DNA of 64,000 nucleotides from Pseudomonas piscis (lineage in GTDB: Bacteria; Pseudomonadota; Gammaproteobacteria; Pseudomonadales; Pseudomonadaceae). Positions 43,177 to 51,812 of this stretch are shown here, piece by piece. The position numbers and the translations under genes were made by a program. Numbering within the stretch: the stretch's first letter is position 1; each line of letters starts with the position of its first letter. The DNA lies in NCBI RefSeq assembly GCF_009380155.1, contig NZ_WHUV01000007.1:248001-312000 (forward strand), in the 5' to 3' direction. Under the pieces are notes generated by a model, which was not told the DNA's origin, made no database searches, and worked only from the letters and a program-made list of their open reading frames with translations.

Positions 43177-45741
43177 ATGCGTATAGACCGATTGACCAGC
43201 AAGCTTCAGCTGGCTTTATCCGATTCCCAATCCCTGGCGGTAGGCCTCGACCACCCGGCTATCGAACCGGCGCACCTGATGCAGGCCCTGCTTGAACAGC
43301 AAGGTGGCTCCATCAAGCCCCTGCTGATGCAAGTGGGCTTTGACGTCAACAGCCTGCGCAAGGAACTGAGCAAAGAGCTCGACCAACTGCCGAAGATCCA
43401 AAACCCCACTGGCGATGTGAACATGTCCCAGGACCTGGCGCGCCTGCTCAACCAGGCCGATCGCCTGGCCCAGCAGAAAGGCGACCAGTTCATTTCCAGT
43501 GAACTGGTGCTGCTGGCGGCCATGGATGAAAACAGCAAGCTCGGCAAACTGCTGCTGGGCCAGGGCGTGAGCAAGAAGGCCCTGGAAAACGCCATCAATA
43601 ACCTGCGCGGCGGCGAGGCGGTGAATGACGCCAACGTCGAGGAGTCGCGCCAGGCACTGGATAAGTACACCGTCGACCTGACCAAGCGTGCCGAGGACGG
43701 CAAGCTCGATCCGGTGATCGGCCGTGACGACGAGATTCGCCGCACCATCCAGGTGCTGCAGCGCCGGACCAAGAACAACCCGGTGCTGATCGGCGAGCCT
43801 GGCGTGGGCAAGACCGCCATTGCCGAGGGCCTGGCCCAGCGGATCATCAATGGCGAGGTGCCCGACGGCCTGAAGGGCAAGCGTCTGCTGGCGCTGGACA
43901 TGGGCGCGCTGATTGCTGGCGCCAAGTACCGCGGTGAATTCGAGGAGCGGCTCAAGTCGCTGCTCAACGAACTGTCGAAGCAGGAAGGGCAGATCATCTT
44001 GTTCATCGATGAACTGCACACCATGGTCGGCGCCGGCAAGGGCGAGGGCGCCATGGACGCCGGCAACATGCTCAAGCCGGCCCTGGCCCGTGGCGAGTTG
44101 CACTGCGTTGGCGCCACCACGCTCAACGAATACCGCCAGTTCATCGAAAAAGATGCTGCCCTGGAGCGTCGCTTCCAGAAGGTGCTGGTGGAAGAGCCGA
44201 GCGAGGAAGACACCATCGCTATCCTGCGTGGCTTGAAAGAGCGCTATGAGGTGCACCACAAGGTGGCGATCACCGACGGCGCGATCATTGCCGCGGCCAA
44301 GCTCAGCCATCGCTATATCACCGATCGCCAGTTGCCGGACAAGGCCATCGACCTGATCGACGAAGCGGCCAGCCGTATCCGCATGGAGATCGATTCCAAG
44401 CCCGAAGTGCTCGATCGCCTCGACCGTCGCCTGATTCAGTTGAAGGTGGAGTCCCAGGCGCTGAAGAAAGAAGAAGACGAAGCAGCGAAGAAGCGCCTGG
44501 AAAAACTGACCGAGGAAATCGAGCGCCTGGAGCGCGAGTACTCCGACCTCGAAGAGATCTGGGCCTCTGAAAAGGCCGAGGTGCAGGGCTCAGCGCAGAT
44601 CCAGCAAAAGATCGAGCAAGCTCGCCAGGAGCTGGAAGCGGCGCGGCGCAAGGGTGATCTCAGCCGCATGGCCGAGCTGCAGTACGGGGTGATCCCGGAC
44701 CTGGAGCGCAGCCTGCAGATGGTCGACCAGCACGGCAAGACCGAGAACCAGTTGCTGCGTAACAAGGTGACCGAGGAGGAAATTGCCGAGGTGGTGTCCA
44801 AGTGGACCGGCATTCCTGTGTCGAAGATGCTCGAGGGCGAGCGCGACAAGCTGTTGAGGATGGAAAGCCTGCTGCATCAGCGGGTCATTGGCCAGAATGA
44901 AGCTGTGGTGGCGGTATCCAATGCCGTGCGTCGCTCTCGCGCTGGCCTGGCGGACCCGAATCGGCCAAGCGGTTCGTTCATGTTCCTCGGCCCGACCGGG
45001 GTGGGCAAGACCGAGCTGTGCAAGGCGCTGGCGGAGTTTCTCTTCGATACCGAAGAGGCCATGGTACGGATCGACATGTCCGAGTTCATGGAGAAACACT
45101 CCGTGGCTCGCCTGATCGGTGCACCTCCGGGTTATGTCGGTTACGAGGAAGGTGGCTACCTGACTGAAGCTGTACGTCGCAAGCCGTACTCGGTGATCTT
45201 GCTGGACGAGGTGGAGAAAGCGCACCCGGATGTGTTCAACATCTTGCTGCAGGTCCTGGAAGACGGACGGTTGACCGACAGCCACGGGCGTACGGTGGAT
45301 TTCCGCAATACCGTGATCGTCATGACTTCCAACCTGGGCTCGGCGCAGATCCAGGAGTTGGTGGGCGACCGCGAGGCCCAGCGCGCTGCGGTAATGGATG
45401 CGGTATCCAGCCACTTCCGGCCGGAATTCATCAACCGTGTCGATGAAGTGGTGATCTTCGAGCCGCTGGCCCGGGATCAGATCGCTGGTATCACCCAGAT
45501 CCAGCTGGGGCGTCTGCGTAGCCGTCTGGCGGAGCGTGAGTTGCGCCTGGAACTGAGTGATGAGGCCTTGGACAAGCTGATCGCCGTGGGTTACGACCCG
45601 GTGTACGGTGCTCGGCCGCTGAAACGGGCGATCCAGCGCTGGATCGAGAACCCGTTGGCCCAGTTGATCCTGTCCGGCGGTTTCCTGCCTGGCAGCACCA
45701 TCACGGCGGTGGTGCAGGACGACGAGATCGTCTTCAACTGA
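43177..45741 (+). CDS. clpB: Disaggregase ClpB
   Basis: An 854-residue Hsp100 that extracts polypeptides from aggregates with DnaK. Domains in order: N-terminal Clp_N (1-145), AAA-1 with Walker A GEPGVGKT near residue 208, the coiled-coil middle domain (about 400-525, with ERLEREYSDLEEIWASEKAEV), and AAA-2 with GPTGVGKT near 608. Aromatic pore loops KYRGEFEERLK and GYVGYEEGG are present. Length matches the family. A sigma32 promoter precedes it and a strong terminator follows. Confidence 0.97.
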   Translation: MRIDRLTSKLQLALSDSQSLAVGLDHPAIEPAHLMQALLEQQGGSIKPLLMQVGFDVNSLRKELSKELDQLPKIQNPTGDVNMSQDLARLLNQADRLAQQKGDQFISSELVLLAAMDENSKLGKLLLGQGVSKKALENAINNLRGGEAVNDANVEESRQALDKYTVDLTKRAEDGKLDPVIGRDDEIRRTIQVLQRRTKNNPVLIGEPGVGKTAIAEGLAQRIINGEVPDGLKGKRLLALDMGALIAGAKYRGEFEERLKSLLNELSKQEGQIILFIDELHTMVGAGKGEGAMDAGNMLKPALARGELHCVGATTLNEYRQFIEKDAALERRFQKVLVEEPSEEDTIAILRGLKERYEVHHKVAITDGAIIAAAKLSHRYITDRQLPDKAIDLIDEAASRIRMEIDSKPEVLDRLDRRLIQLKVESQALKKEEDEAAKKRLEKLTEEIERLEREYSDLEEIWASEKAEVQGSAQIQQKIEQARQELEAARRKGDLSRMAELQYGVIPDLERSLQMVDQHGKTENQLLRNKVTEEEIAEVVSKWTGIPVSKMLEGERDKLLRMESLLHQRVIGQNEAVVAVSNAVRRSRAGLADPNRPSGSFMFLGPTGVGKTELCKALAEFLFDTEEAMVRIDMSEFMEKHSVARLIGAPPGYVGYEEGGYLTEAVRRKPYSVILLDEVEKAHPDVFNILLQVLEDGRLTDSHGRTVDFRNTVIVMTSNLGSAQIQELVGDREAQRAAVMDAVSSHFRPEFINRVDEVVIFEPLARDQIAGITQIQLGRLRSRLAERELRLELSDEALDKLIAVGYDPVYGARPLKRAIQRWIENPLAQLILSGGFLPGSTITAVVQDDEIVFN

Positions 45742-45761
45742 TCTCCGGTTGCCTGGAAATG

Positions 45762-45792
45762 AAGAGGCCTCGCATTGCGAGGCCTTTTTTTT
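45762..45792 (+). terminator. Rho-independent terminator of clpB
   Basis: AGGCCTCGC and GCGAGGCCT form a 9-bp stem with an ATT loop followed by eight T residues. Confidence 0.93.
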
Positions 45793-45925
45793 CACTAGGG
45801 CGTTGAACTGTAAGGAAAAGGCTTGTAAAGTGCGCCCCGCAGTCAGTCACCCCTCAGGTTTTTTCTGCTGAAGAAGAAACCGGCAATGAAGTCGCAAATC
45901 ATTGTCTTAAAAGCAATTTAGGGGG

Positions 45926-45953
45926 TTGACAGAGGTTTAAAAGATTGTAAAAT
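45926..45953 (+). promoter_or_regulatory. Promoter of the tRNA operon
   Basis: A perfect TTGACA is followed after 16 nt by TAAAAT, then a GC-rich discriminator GGCGCGCC typical of stringently controlled stable-RNA promoters. The first tRNA begins about 84 nt downstream. Confidence 0.88.
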
Positions 45954-46036
45954 GGCGCGCCTCAGAGACATGAACGTAGCGATACGCAGAAAGTCGAAGA
46001 GGATGAAGCAACACGTTGTAGCTTGAAGTAATCAGT

Positions 46037-46112
46037 TCCGTGATAGCTCAGTCGGTAGAGCAAATGACTGTTAATCATTGGGTCCCAGGTTCGAGTCCTG
46101 GTCACGGAGCCA
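46037..46112 (+). tRNA. tRNA-Asn (GTT)
   Basis: A 76-nt cloverleaf with acceptor TCCGTGA/TCACGGA, anticodon stem-loop ATGACTGTTAATCAT and encoded CCA. First of the cluster. Confidence 0.97.
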
Positions 46113-46121
46113 ACTTCAAAC

Positions 46122-46198
46122 CGGGGTATAGCGCAGTCCGGTAGCGCGCCTGCTTTGGGAGCAGGATGTCAGGAGTTCGAATCCCCTTACCCCGACCA
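46122..46198 (+). tRNA. tRNA-Pro (TGG), copy 1
   Basis: A 77-nt cloverleaf with acceptor CGGGGTA/TACCCCG, anticodon loop in CCTGCTTTGGGAGCAGG and encoded CCA. Identical to the copy at 46373. Confidence 0.97.
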
Positions 46199-46203
46199 TA
46201 TTT

Positions 46204-46279
46204 GGGTCGTTAGCTCAGTTGGTAGAGCAGTTGGCTTTTAACCAATTGGTCGTAGGTTCGAATCCTACACGACCCACCA
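46204..46279 (+). tRNA. tRNA-Lys (TTT)
   Basis: A 76-nt cloverleaf with acceptor GGGTCGT/ACGACCC, anticodon loop CTTTTAA and encoded CCA. It lies 5 nt after the first tRNA-Pro. Confidence 0.97.
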
Positions 46280-46341
46280 TTTTTGAAACCAGTTCGCTGG
46301 AATCGAATCTTAAGAGCAGAAGCCAAAAGCGCTGCTCGCAG

Positions 46342-46370
46342 AAGGCGCCTCTCGTAGGTGCCTTTTTTTT
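46342..46370 (+). terminator. Terminator after tRNA-Lys
   Basis: AAGGCGCCT and AGGTGCCTT form a stem (one G-T pair) with loop CTCGT and eight T residues. It ends only 3 nt before the second tRNA-Pro. Confidence 0.85.
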
Positions 46371-46372
46371 AC

Positions 46373-46449
46373 CGGGGTATAGCGCAGTCCGGTAGCGCGC
46401 CTGCTTTGGGAGCAGGATGTCAGGAGTTCGAATCCCCTTACCCCGACCA
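46373..46449 (+). tRNA. tRNA-Pro (TGG), copy 2
   Basis: Identical in sequence to copy 1. The identity extends a little beyond the gene on each side (83 nt in all). It lies immediately after a terminator, so it depends on readthrough or on a promoter I cannot see. Confidence 0.96.
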
Positions 46450-46460
46450 TATTCACGAAG

Positions 46461-46488
46461 AAGGGCACCTCAATGAGGTGCCCTTTTT
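46461..46488 (+). terminator. Terminator after second tRNA-Pro
   Basis: AAGGGCACCT and AGGTGCCCTT form a perfect 10-bp stem with loop CAATG and a T-tract. Confidence 0.92.
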
Positions 46489-46557
46489 CGTTTGTCTCTG
46501 AAAATATCCCCAGGCTTGCCGGCGTTTGGCAAGCGGCGGCCCTTGAGCCGCCATTTG

Positions 46558-49500
46558 TCACAGCTCTTGCGAGCCGTCCCAGATACCTGGCTGGGCCAGC
46601 AAGCCCTGCTCCAGGGTCGTCATGGCCAGTTGCACCTGTTCCACATGCTCAGCGATGTCCGGCAGCGGCACATGATTGAGGCACGCCTGCTCCAGTTGGC
46701 GGCAACGCTCCACCAACAACTCACCCTTGACCACTCGTGCTGCCCCTTTGATGCGATGAGCCAGCTCTGCAAGTTCGACTGTCGCCTGTTTGCGCAGGCA
46801 GGTCGTGAGCGCTTGTTGGTCGGTGCGATTGTTGACGATCAGCTCGCTCAGTATATGACGGAGCATTTTCGGCTCACTGCCCACCAGGCTTTGCAGGGAC
46901 TCCAGGTCGAAGCTGCTCGGTGCAGGCGCATCGCCCTGGGCAGGAAGCAGTTCTATCTCACTATCATCGGTGTCGCCGATGGATAGCAAGCGCAGCTCCA
47001 GTTCGTCCAGGCCGATAGGCTTGACCAGGCAATCGTTCATTCCGGCCTGGACACAGCGTTCCACTTCCTCAGGCTGGGCGTCGGCGGTCAAGCCGATGAT
47101 CATCACCGACGGGCTGATGTTGTCCCGCTCATAGCGGCGAATGGCGCGGGCCAGCTCGGCACCATTCATGATGGGCATGTGGTAGTCGGTGATGATCATG
47201 TCGAATCCTCGCTCGCGCCAGATATTCAACGCATCCAGGCCATTTTCCGCTTCCACCACGTCGTGTCCGAGGAAGCTCAACTGCTGCTGCAGGACCTGGC
47301 GGTTCACCGCATGGTCGTCCACGATCAGGATCTGCAAGCGGTACATCGGGCGCGTCTTGGGCAGCGGCGGGCGTTCTGGGGCTTCCATGCGTTCCAGCGC
47401 TTGCAGGAGCAGTTCCACATCCACCCGGGTACCTTGCCCCAGCGCGCTGCTCAGCGAGATGTGCCCGCCCATCATTTCGCACAGGCTCCGGCAGATCACC
47501 AAGCCCAGCCCCGTGCCCTCGGTATGCTGCACATTGCGCTCCACCTGGGAAAACGGCTGGAACAGGCGTTGCTGATTGGCTGGAGAGATCCCGATCCCGG
47601 TATCTTCCACGCTGAGCTTGACCTTCAGCGCCGAGTTTTCCAGGAGATCGGCGCCAATGGTCACTTTGATGAAGCCGGATTCGGTGAACTTGATGGCATT
47701 GCTCACCAGGTTGGACAGGACCTGCTTGAAGCGCATGCCGTCCACCAGCACGTCGCCGTTGATGCTGGAGTCGATTTCCAGTACCAGGTTCAGGCATTTT
47801 TGCCGAGCCAGCCCCTCGAATACCCGGGCGACGGATTCCACCAACTCCCGCAGGTTGGCGCGTTTGGGCGAAAGGCTCAGGCGTCCGGACTCGATCCGGG
47901 CGATGTCGAGAATGTCGCCGATCAGCTCCAGCAGGCTCTTGGCCGAGCTGTAGGCGATTTCGATGCTGGAGCGTTCGATCTGGTCGTTGTCGGCTCGCTT
48001 GAGCTCCAGCTCAAGGATGCTGATGACGGCGTTCATCGGCGTGCGGATTTCATGGCTCATGGTCGCCAGGAAGGTGGTCTTGGCCCGACTGGCCTCGTCG
48101 GCGAGGTTCTTGGCCTCTTTCAGTTCCTGGACCAGATGGCGATGCTTGGTGATATCCAGCCAACCGCAGATCACGCCCTTGGTGACGCCATGGCTGTCCT
48201 GGAACGGCTGGATCCAGTGCTCGATCCAGACCTCCTTGCCCTGCAAGCGAACGGTCTCCACCGAGGTGAGGGTCTGGCCAGCGGTGATCGCCTGCAAGTA
48301 TCGCTGGTGCAGGCCCGGCTCCGCGGAGAAGTGAGCCTCGGGCAGCTCCCGCACGGTCTTGTTCAGCACCTGTTCGGCGTTCAGGCCGACGCTGCGCAGG
48401 TAGCTGCGATTGCAGGACAGCATGGCGCCGTCGAGGTCTCGTATGTAGAGCACTGGCGGCATGTTCTCGGTCAGCGTTTCGATGAAGCGCAACTGGTCGT
48501 TGAGGGTTTTCTCGACCCTGACCCGGCGCTGCAGGTAGAAGCCCCAGATCAACGACAGCAATAGCAGCAGCGAGGCCCCGGTGACGATTTCGGCGATGAC
48601 GATGGTGTAGTCGCGCCAGGTTTCGCCGCTCATGCCCGGTGGTGAGCGCCAATGGTTGGCCATGGCGTTGAGATCGTCCGCCGGAAGGCTGAGCAGGGCC
48701 TTGTCGAGGATCGACTGCAGCTCCGAATCTTCCCGGCGCAAGGCGAAGTTCGCGGTCTTCTGGCTGGTATGGATCAGCTCGGCGATGGCCAGGCGGTTCT
48801 GGAACAGGCGGACGATGTAGTAGCGCGAGGTAGGCAGCGACATCACGGTGGCGTCGGCATCGCCTGAATAGACCTTGTTCAGGCTGTCCAGGGCGGTCTG
48901 CGTTTCTATCAGCTCGGTGTCCGGGTAGAGCTCGCGTACTTGCTGCAGCATGACATGCCCGGTGGGAATGGCCAGGCGCTTGCCTGCCAGGTTGCCAGGC
49001 GACTTGGCTTTGCCGGTCTTGTCAGCCTGGGTAATCAGCACGAAGGGGCTGGCCAGGAATGGACGGGTGAAACGCAGTTTTTCCTCGCGCTGTGCACTGG
49101 CGGTCATGATGGCCAGGTCCGCCTCGGACTGGCGCAAGGTTTCGATCTGCTCCGGATACCCACCATTGCGTGCCGTCACCTGGAATTGCAGACCCGTGCG
49201 CTGGGAGATCACTTCCAGCAGTTCTGCGGCGACCCCGGAGAACACGCCGTTGGCATCGAAGAAGGCGACCGGCGCCAAGTCATCGTTGATCACTAGGCGC
49301 AGCACCGGATTACGCTCGATCCAGCGGGCTTCCTGGGCTGTCAGGGGGATGCGTTCGTCTGTTGGCAAGAAGCCGCTACCTACCCAGCGCTGACTCAGCA
49401 CGGTGAGCTTTTCCTGGCCGATGGCCTCGATGCTTTGGTCCAGGATCCGTTGCAGGCGTTCATTGTTGCCCTTGAGCGCGAAGCCGTAGTCGCCCTTGGG

Positions 49501-50190
49501 ATGGTCGGCGAAGCGCTCGAACCTGAGAAAGCCGTAGTAGGAGCGGTTGATCTGGAAGTAGGCGCTGAGCACATCGTCGACATAGAGGTCGGCCTGGCCG
49601 AAGGCGGCCGCCGCGATGGCGTTCTCATGGCTGGGCTGCACCACCAACCGGGCAAGGGGGAAGTGGGCGCGCAGCTCGGCGGCGTGTTGCTCGGGCACGG
49701 CAATCCGCAGGCCGGCGAGATCGCGAGGTGGGGTGCGCAGTTCATCGCTGCGCTTGAACAGGGCCAGGCGCCCTTCGGCGAACGGTCGGGTGTGCCTGAT
49801 ACTGGCATCGGGATGCCCGGAGTTGTAGCTGCCCATGAAGTCGATGGTCCCGGCTTGCAGCGCCTGCAGGGCCTCTTCGTGGGTCTGGAAGGGAAGGAGC
49901 TTGATGCGCACCCCCAGCAACTGCCCCAGCAGGGCACTGATATCGGCGGTGATCCCTTCGTAGCGACCATCGTTGTAGCTGACGCTGAAAGGCGCCGACT
50001 CTTGTGCGACCGCTCCGATCTTCAATTCCAGCTTGTGTCGTAGCCAGTGCCAATCCTCGTCCTCGAGAGCGAGTTCGTGGTGATCGAGGCGGGCCGTGCT
50101 GTACAGCGTATGGGGGAGTATCTGGGCCAAGGCCGGTTGGGGGCCGATGATCGCCAAACAGATGAAAAGCGAGAAAAGTCGGGAATGCAT
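46558..50190 (-). CDS. rocS1: BvgS-like hybrid sensor kinase of the Roc1/Sad system
   Basis: A 1210-residue inner-membrane hybrid kinase. Signal peptide (1-23), two periplasmic solute-binding (PBPb) domains (about 55-285 and 300-525), a transmembrane helix near 545-565, a PAS domain (about 575-690), HisKA with the phospho-His in ATMSHEIRTPMNA near 711, and HATPase with NAIKF and GTGLGL. A receiver domain has Asp near 1001 (ITDYHMP), and a C-terminal Hpt has its His near 1144 (LAHRIKGAAR). Length, domain order and gene neighbours match P. aeruginosa RocS1/SadS, which controls Cup fimbriae and biofilm maturation. The periplasmic ligand is unknown. Confidence 0.88.
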   Translation of the reverse strand: MHSRLFSLFICLAIIGPQPALAQILPHTLYSTARLDHHELALEDEDWHWLRHKLELKIGAVAQESAPFSVSYNDGRYEGITADISALLGQLLGVRIKLLPFQTHEEALQALQAGTIDFMGSYNSGHPDASIRHTRPFAEGRLALFKRSDELRTPPRDLAGLRIAVPEQHAAELRAHFPLARLVVQPSHENAIAAAAFGQADLYVDDVLSAYFQINRSYYGFLRFERFADHPKGDYGFALKGNNERLQRILDQSIEAIGQEKLTVLSQRWVGSGFLPTDERIPLTAQEARWIERNPVLRLVINDDLAPVAFFDANGVFSGVAAELLEVISQRTGLQFQVTARNGGYPEQIETLRQSEADLAIMTASAQREEKLRFTRPFLASPFVLITQADKTGKAKSPGNLAGKRLAIPTGHVMLQQVRELYPDTELIETQTALDSLNKVYSGDADATVMSLPTSRYYIVRLFQNRLAIAELIHTSQKTANFALRREDSELQSILDKALLSLPADDLNAMANHWRSPPGMSGETWRDYTIVIAEIVTGASLLLLLSLIWGFYLQRRVRVEKTLNDQLRFIETLTENMPPVLYIRDLDGAMLSCNRSYLRSVGLNAEQVLNKTVRELPEAHFSAEPGLHQRYLQAITAGQTLTSVETVRLQGKEVWIEHWIQPFQDSHGVTKGVICGWLDITKHRHLVQELKEAKNLADEASRAKTTFLATMSHEIRTPMNAVISILELELKRADNDQIERSSIEIAYSSAKSLLELIGDILDIARIESGRLSLSPKRANLRELVESVARVFEGLARQKCLNLVLEIDSSINGDVLVDGMRFKQVLSNLVSNAIKFTESGFIKVTIGADLLENSALKVKLSVEDTGIGISPANQQRLFQPFSQVERNVQHTEGTGLGLVICRSLCEMMGGHISLSSALGQGTRVDVELLLQALERMEAPERPPLPKTRPMYRLQILIVDDHAVNRQVLQQQLSFLGHDVVEAENGLDALNIWRERGFDMIITDYHMPIMNGAELARAIRRYERDNISPSVMIIGLTADAQPEEVERCVQAGMNDCLVKPIGLDELELRLLSIGDTDDSEIELLPAQGDAPAPSSFDLESLQSLVGSEPKMLRHILSELIVNNRTDQQALTTCLRKQATVELAELAHRIKGAARVVKGELLVERCRQLEQACLNHVPLPDIAEHVEQVQLAMTTLEQGLLAQPGIWDGSQEL

Positions 50191-50295
50191 GATTGCTTCA
50201 GAAAAATAGGGAGCCAGGGAGTGGTCGATGGACCGGAGGGAGCGGCATCGGCATGTAGAACAGGGGCGTGGGAGGCTGGTGAACGATCGATGGAC

Positions 50296-51486
50296 TCATC
50301 CTGGCAGCGGATCTGCGCGGCAATAGGCTATGAAATGGTGTTCGGGCATCGGTCGCGCGAACAGGAATCCTTGGGCCGCTTGGCATCCGAGGTCCCGCAG
50401 GCGCTCTTGCTGTTCGATATTCTCGACACCCTCAATGATCAGCGACATGCCCAGTGAGCGGGCAAGGGCTACTGTGTAACTGATGATTGCGCAGCTCCTG
50501 GGTTGGTACTTCATCTTGCGAACGAAGGCACCGTCGAGCTTGATCTGGCTGAAGGGCAGTTCGCACAAGCGCTGTAGTGACGAGTGGCCTGCACCGAAGT
50601 CATCCATGGCCAGGCCGCAACCCATCAAGCGCAAGCGCACCAGGTTCTCCAGGCTGCAAGCCGGTGCGGTGATCAGGCTGGTCTCGGTTATTTCGAAGAT
50701 GATGCTGGCCGGTGGCACCTGGAATCGCGCGAGCCAGGTGCCGATAGCACCGCTCAAGGCCTGGGAGGCCAGTTGCGCCGGATGCAGGTTGAAAGAAAAC
50801 TCCAGGGAGCGGCCCTGGTTGGCGAGACTCCTGCGTAGTGCCAGTCCTTGTTCGAGCAATTGCCAGAACAAGCGGTCCAGGAGCTTGTGCTGTTCCATGA
50901 GGGGCAGGAAGTGCGATGGCGGGAGTACGCCAAGTCTTGGGTGATTCCAGCGTGCCAGGGATTCCACGCCAAGCAGCGAGGCGTCCTCGAGCGCCACCCT
51001 GGGCTGGTAGTAGGGTTCGAATTCGCCGTTATCCAGGCCACGAACCACTTCGGCCAACGTCGGCAGGCCGGACCTGGCCAGGGGCAGGGGCTGGCCGTGG
51101 CGCCAGCTCTGGTGGCGCGCCAGCATGGCGGCCAGTCGTTCCAGGCGAAATGGCTTGCCCAGGTCGCCGAGAAAATCCAGGCCCAGGCGCTTGATCATGG
51201 CGATGGTGGTTTGTCGCAGTATCGGGTCGGCCTGGCTGCACAGGATCACCGAGCGCAGCTTGCCGCTCTGACTGGCATGGCGCAGGAAAGCCAGGCCGTC
51301 CATGCCGGGCATCCTCAGGTCGCAGATGGCGATATCGATTTTTTCGCAACTGGCCAGCAGGGCCAGGGCCTCGTCGCCATTACCGGCTTCGTGCACCCGC
51401 CCGGGCATTGCCTTGCTCAAGGCGGTGATGGTGATCAGTCGTTGGAGTGGTTCGTCATCCAGAACCAGGACGTTCAAATGTTGCAT
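50296..51486 (-). CDS. rocR: EAL response regulator RocR (c-di-GMP phosphodiesterase)
   Basis: A 396-residue response regulator. The receiver has DDEP near residue 10 and phospho-acceptor Asp56 (AICDLRMPG). The EAL domain keeps the catalytic set: Glu175 in GVESLARW (ESL rather than EAL), Asn in FSFNLHP, Glu in IFEITETS, the DDFGAGHSS loop, Lys in QIKLDGAFV, Glu in IIEGVEN and Gln in AAQGFLFARP. Asp56 and Glu175 fall at the same numbers as in P. aeruginosa RocR. It should lower c-di-GMP and antagonise RocA1 output when phosphorylated by RocS1. It lies 105 nt upstream of rocS1 on the same strand. Confidence 0.9.
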   Translation of the reverse strand: MQHLNVLVLDDEPLQRLITITALSKAMPGRVHEAGNGDEALALLASCEKIDIAICDLRMPGMDGLAFLRHASQSGKLRSVILCSQADPILRQTTIAMIKRLGLDFLGDLGKPFRLERLAAMLARHQSWRHGQPLPLARSGLPTLAEVVRGLDNGEFEPYYQPRVALEDASLLGVESLARWNHPRLGVLPPSHFLPLMEQHKLLDRLFWQLLEQGLALRRSLANQGRSLEFSFNLHPAQLASQALSGAIGTWLARFQVPPASIIFEITETSLITAPACSLENLVRLRLMGCGLAMDDFGAGHSSLQRLCELPFSQIKLDGAFVRKMKYQPRSCAIISYTVALARSLGMSLIIEGVENIEQQERLRDLGCQAAQGFLFARPMPEHHFIAYCRADPLPG

Positions 51487-51812
51487 TGCCGGCTCGAGTC
51501 ATTGATCGCCGAGCATCTTGCTTAAGATTCCAGAGCAGGGTCCATTGGTCGTATCTCTATGGTTTGTAGGAATTTTCCTCAAGGATAATCGAATTATCTG
51601 ATTCCATAGGACCTGCTCCTTAACCCCTTGTATCGCCGGTTATTTGTCTGGAACCTGAATTTTCCGCTGGACTAGCAAGAGGATTCTCATCGCGAAGCCA
51701 AGGCTCAAGGTTTCGCATGGCAGTGAATGGCACCTGAGCAAGGTGCGATGACGTAATTTTTTCCAGTGGTCATGGTTGACCGACGTTCGAGTTCTTAAGG
51801 TGAAATGACAAT
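51487..51812. promoter_or_regulatory. Divergent control region rocR / rocA1 with palindrome
   Basis: A 326-nt noncoding, comparatively AT-rich region. A near-perfect palindrome GATAATCGAATTATC lies at 51584-51598, about 100 nt from rocR and 215 nt from rocA1. It resembles part of a Fur-type array but could be the site of another regulator. AGGTGAAAT precedes rocA1 and gives its ribosome binding site. No open frame looks real. Confidence 0.5.

Noticed and set aside
46500..46557. GC-rich inverted repeat after rocS1 as its terminator
   Set aside because: The stem is short (about 6 bp), with no T-tract on the minus strand, so I could not support it.
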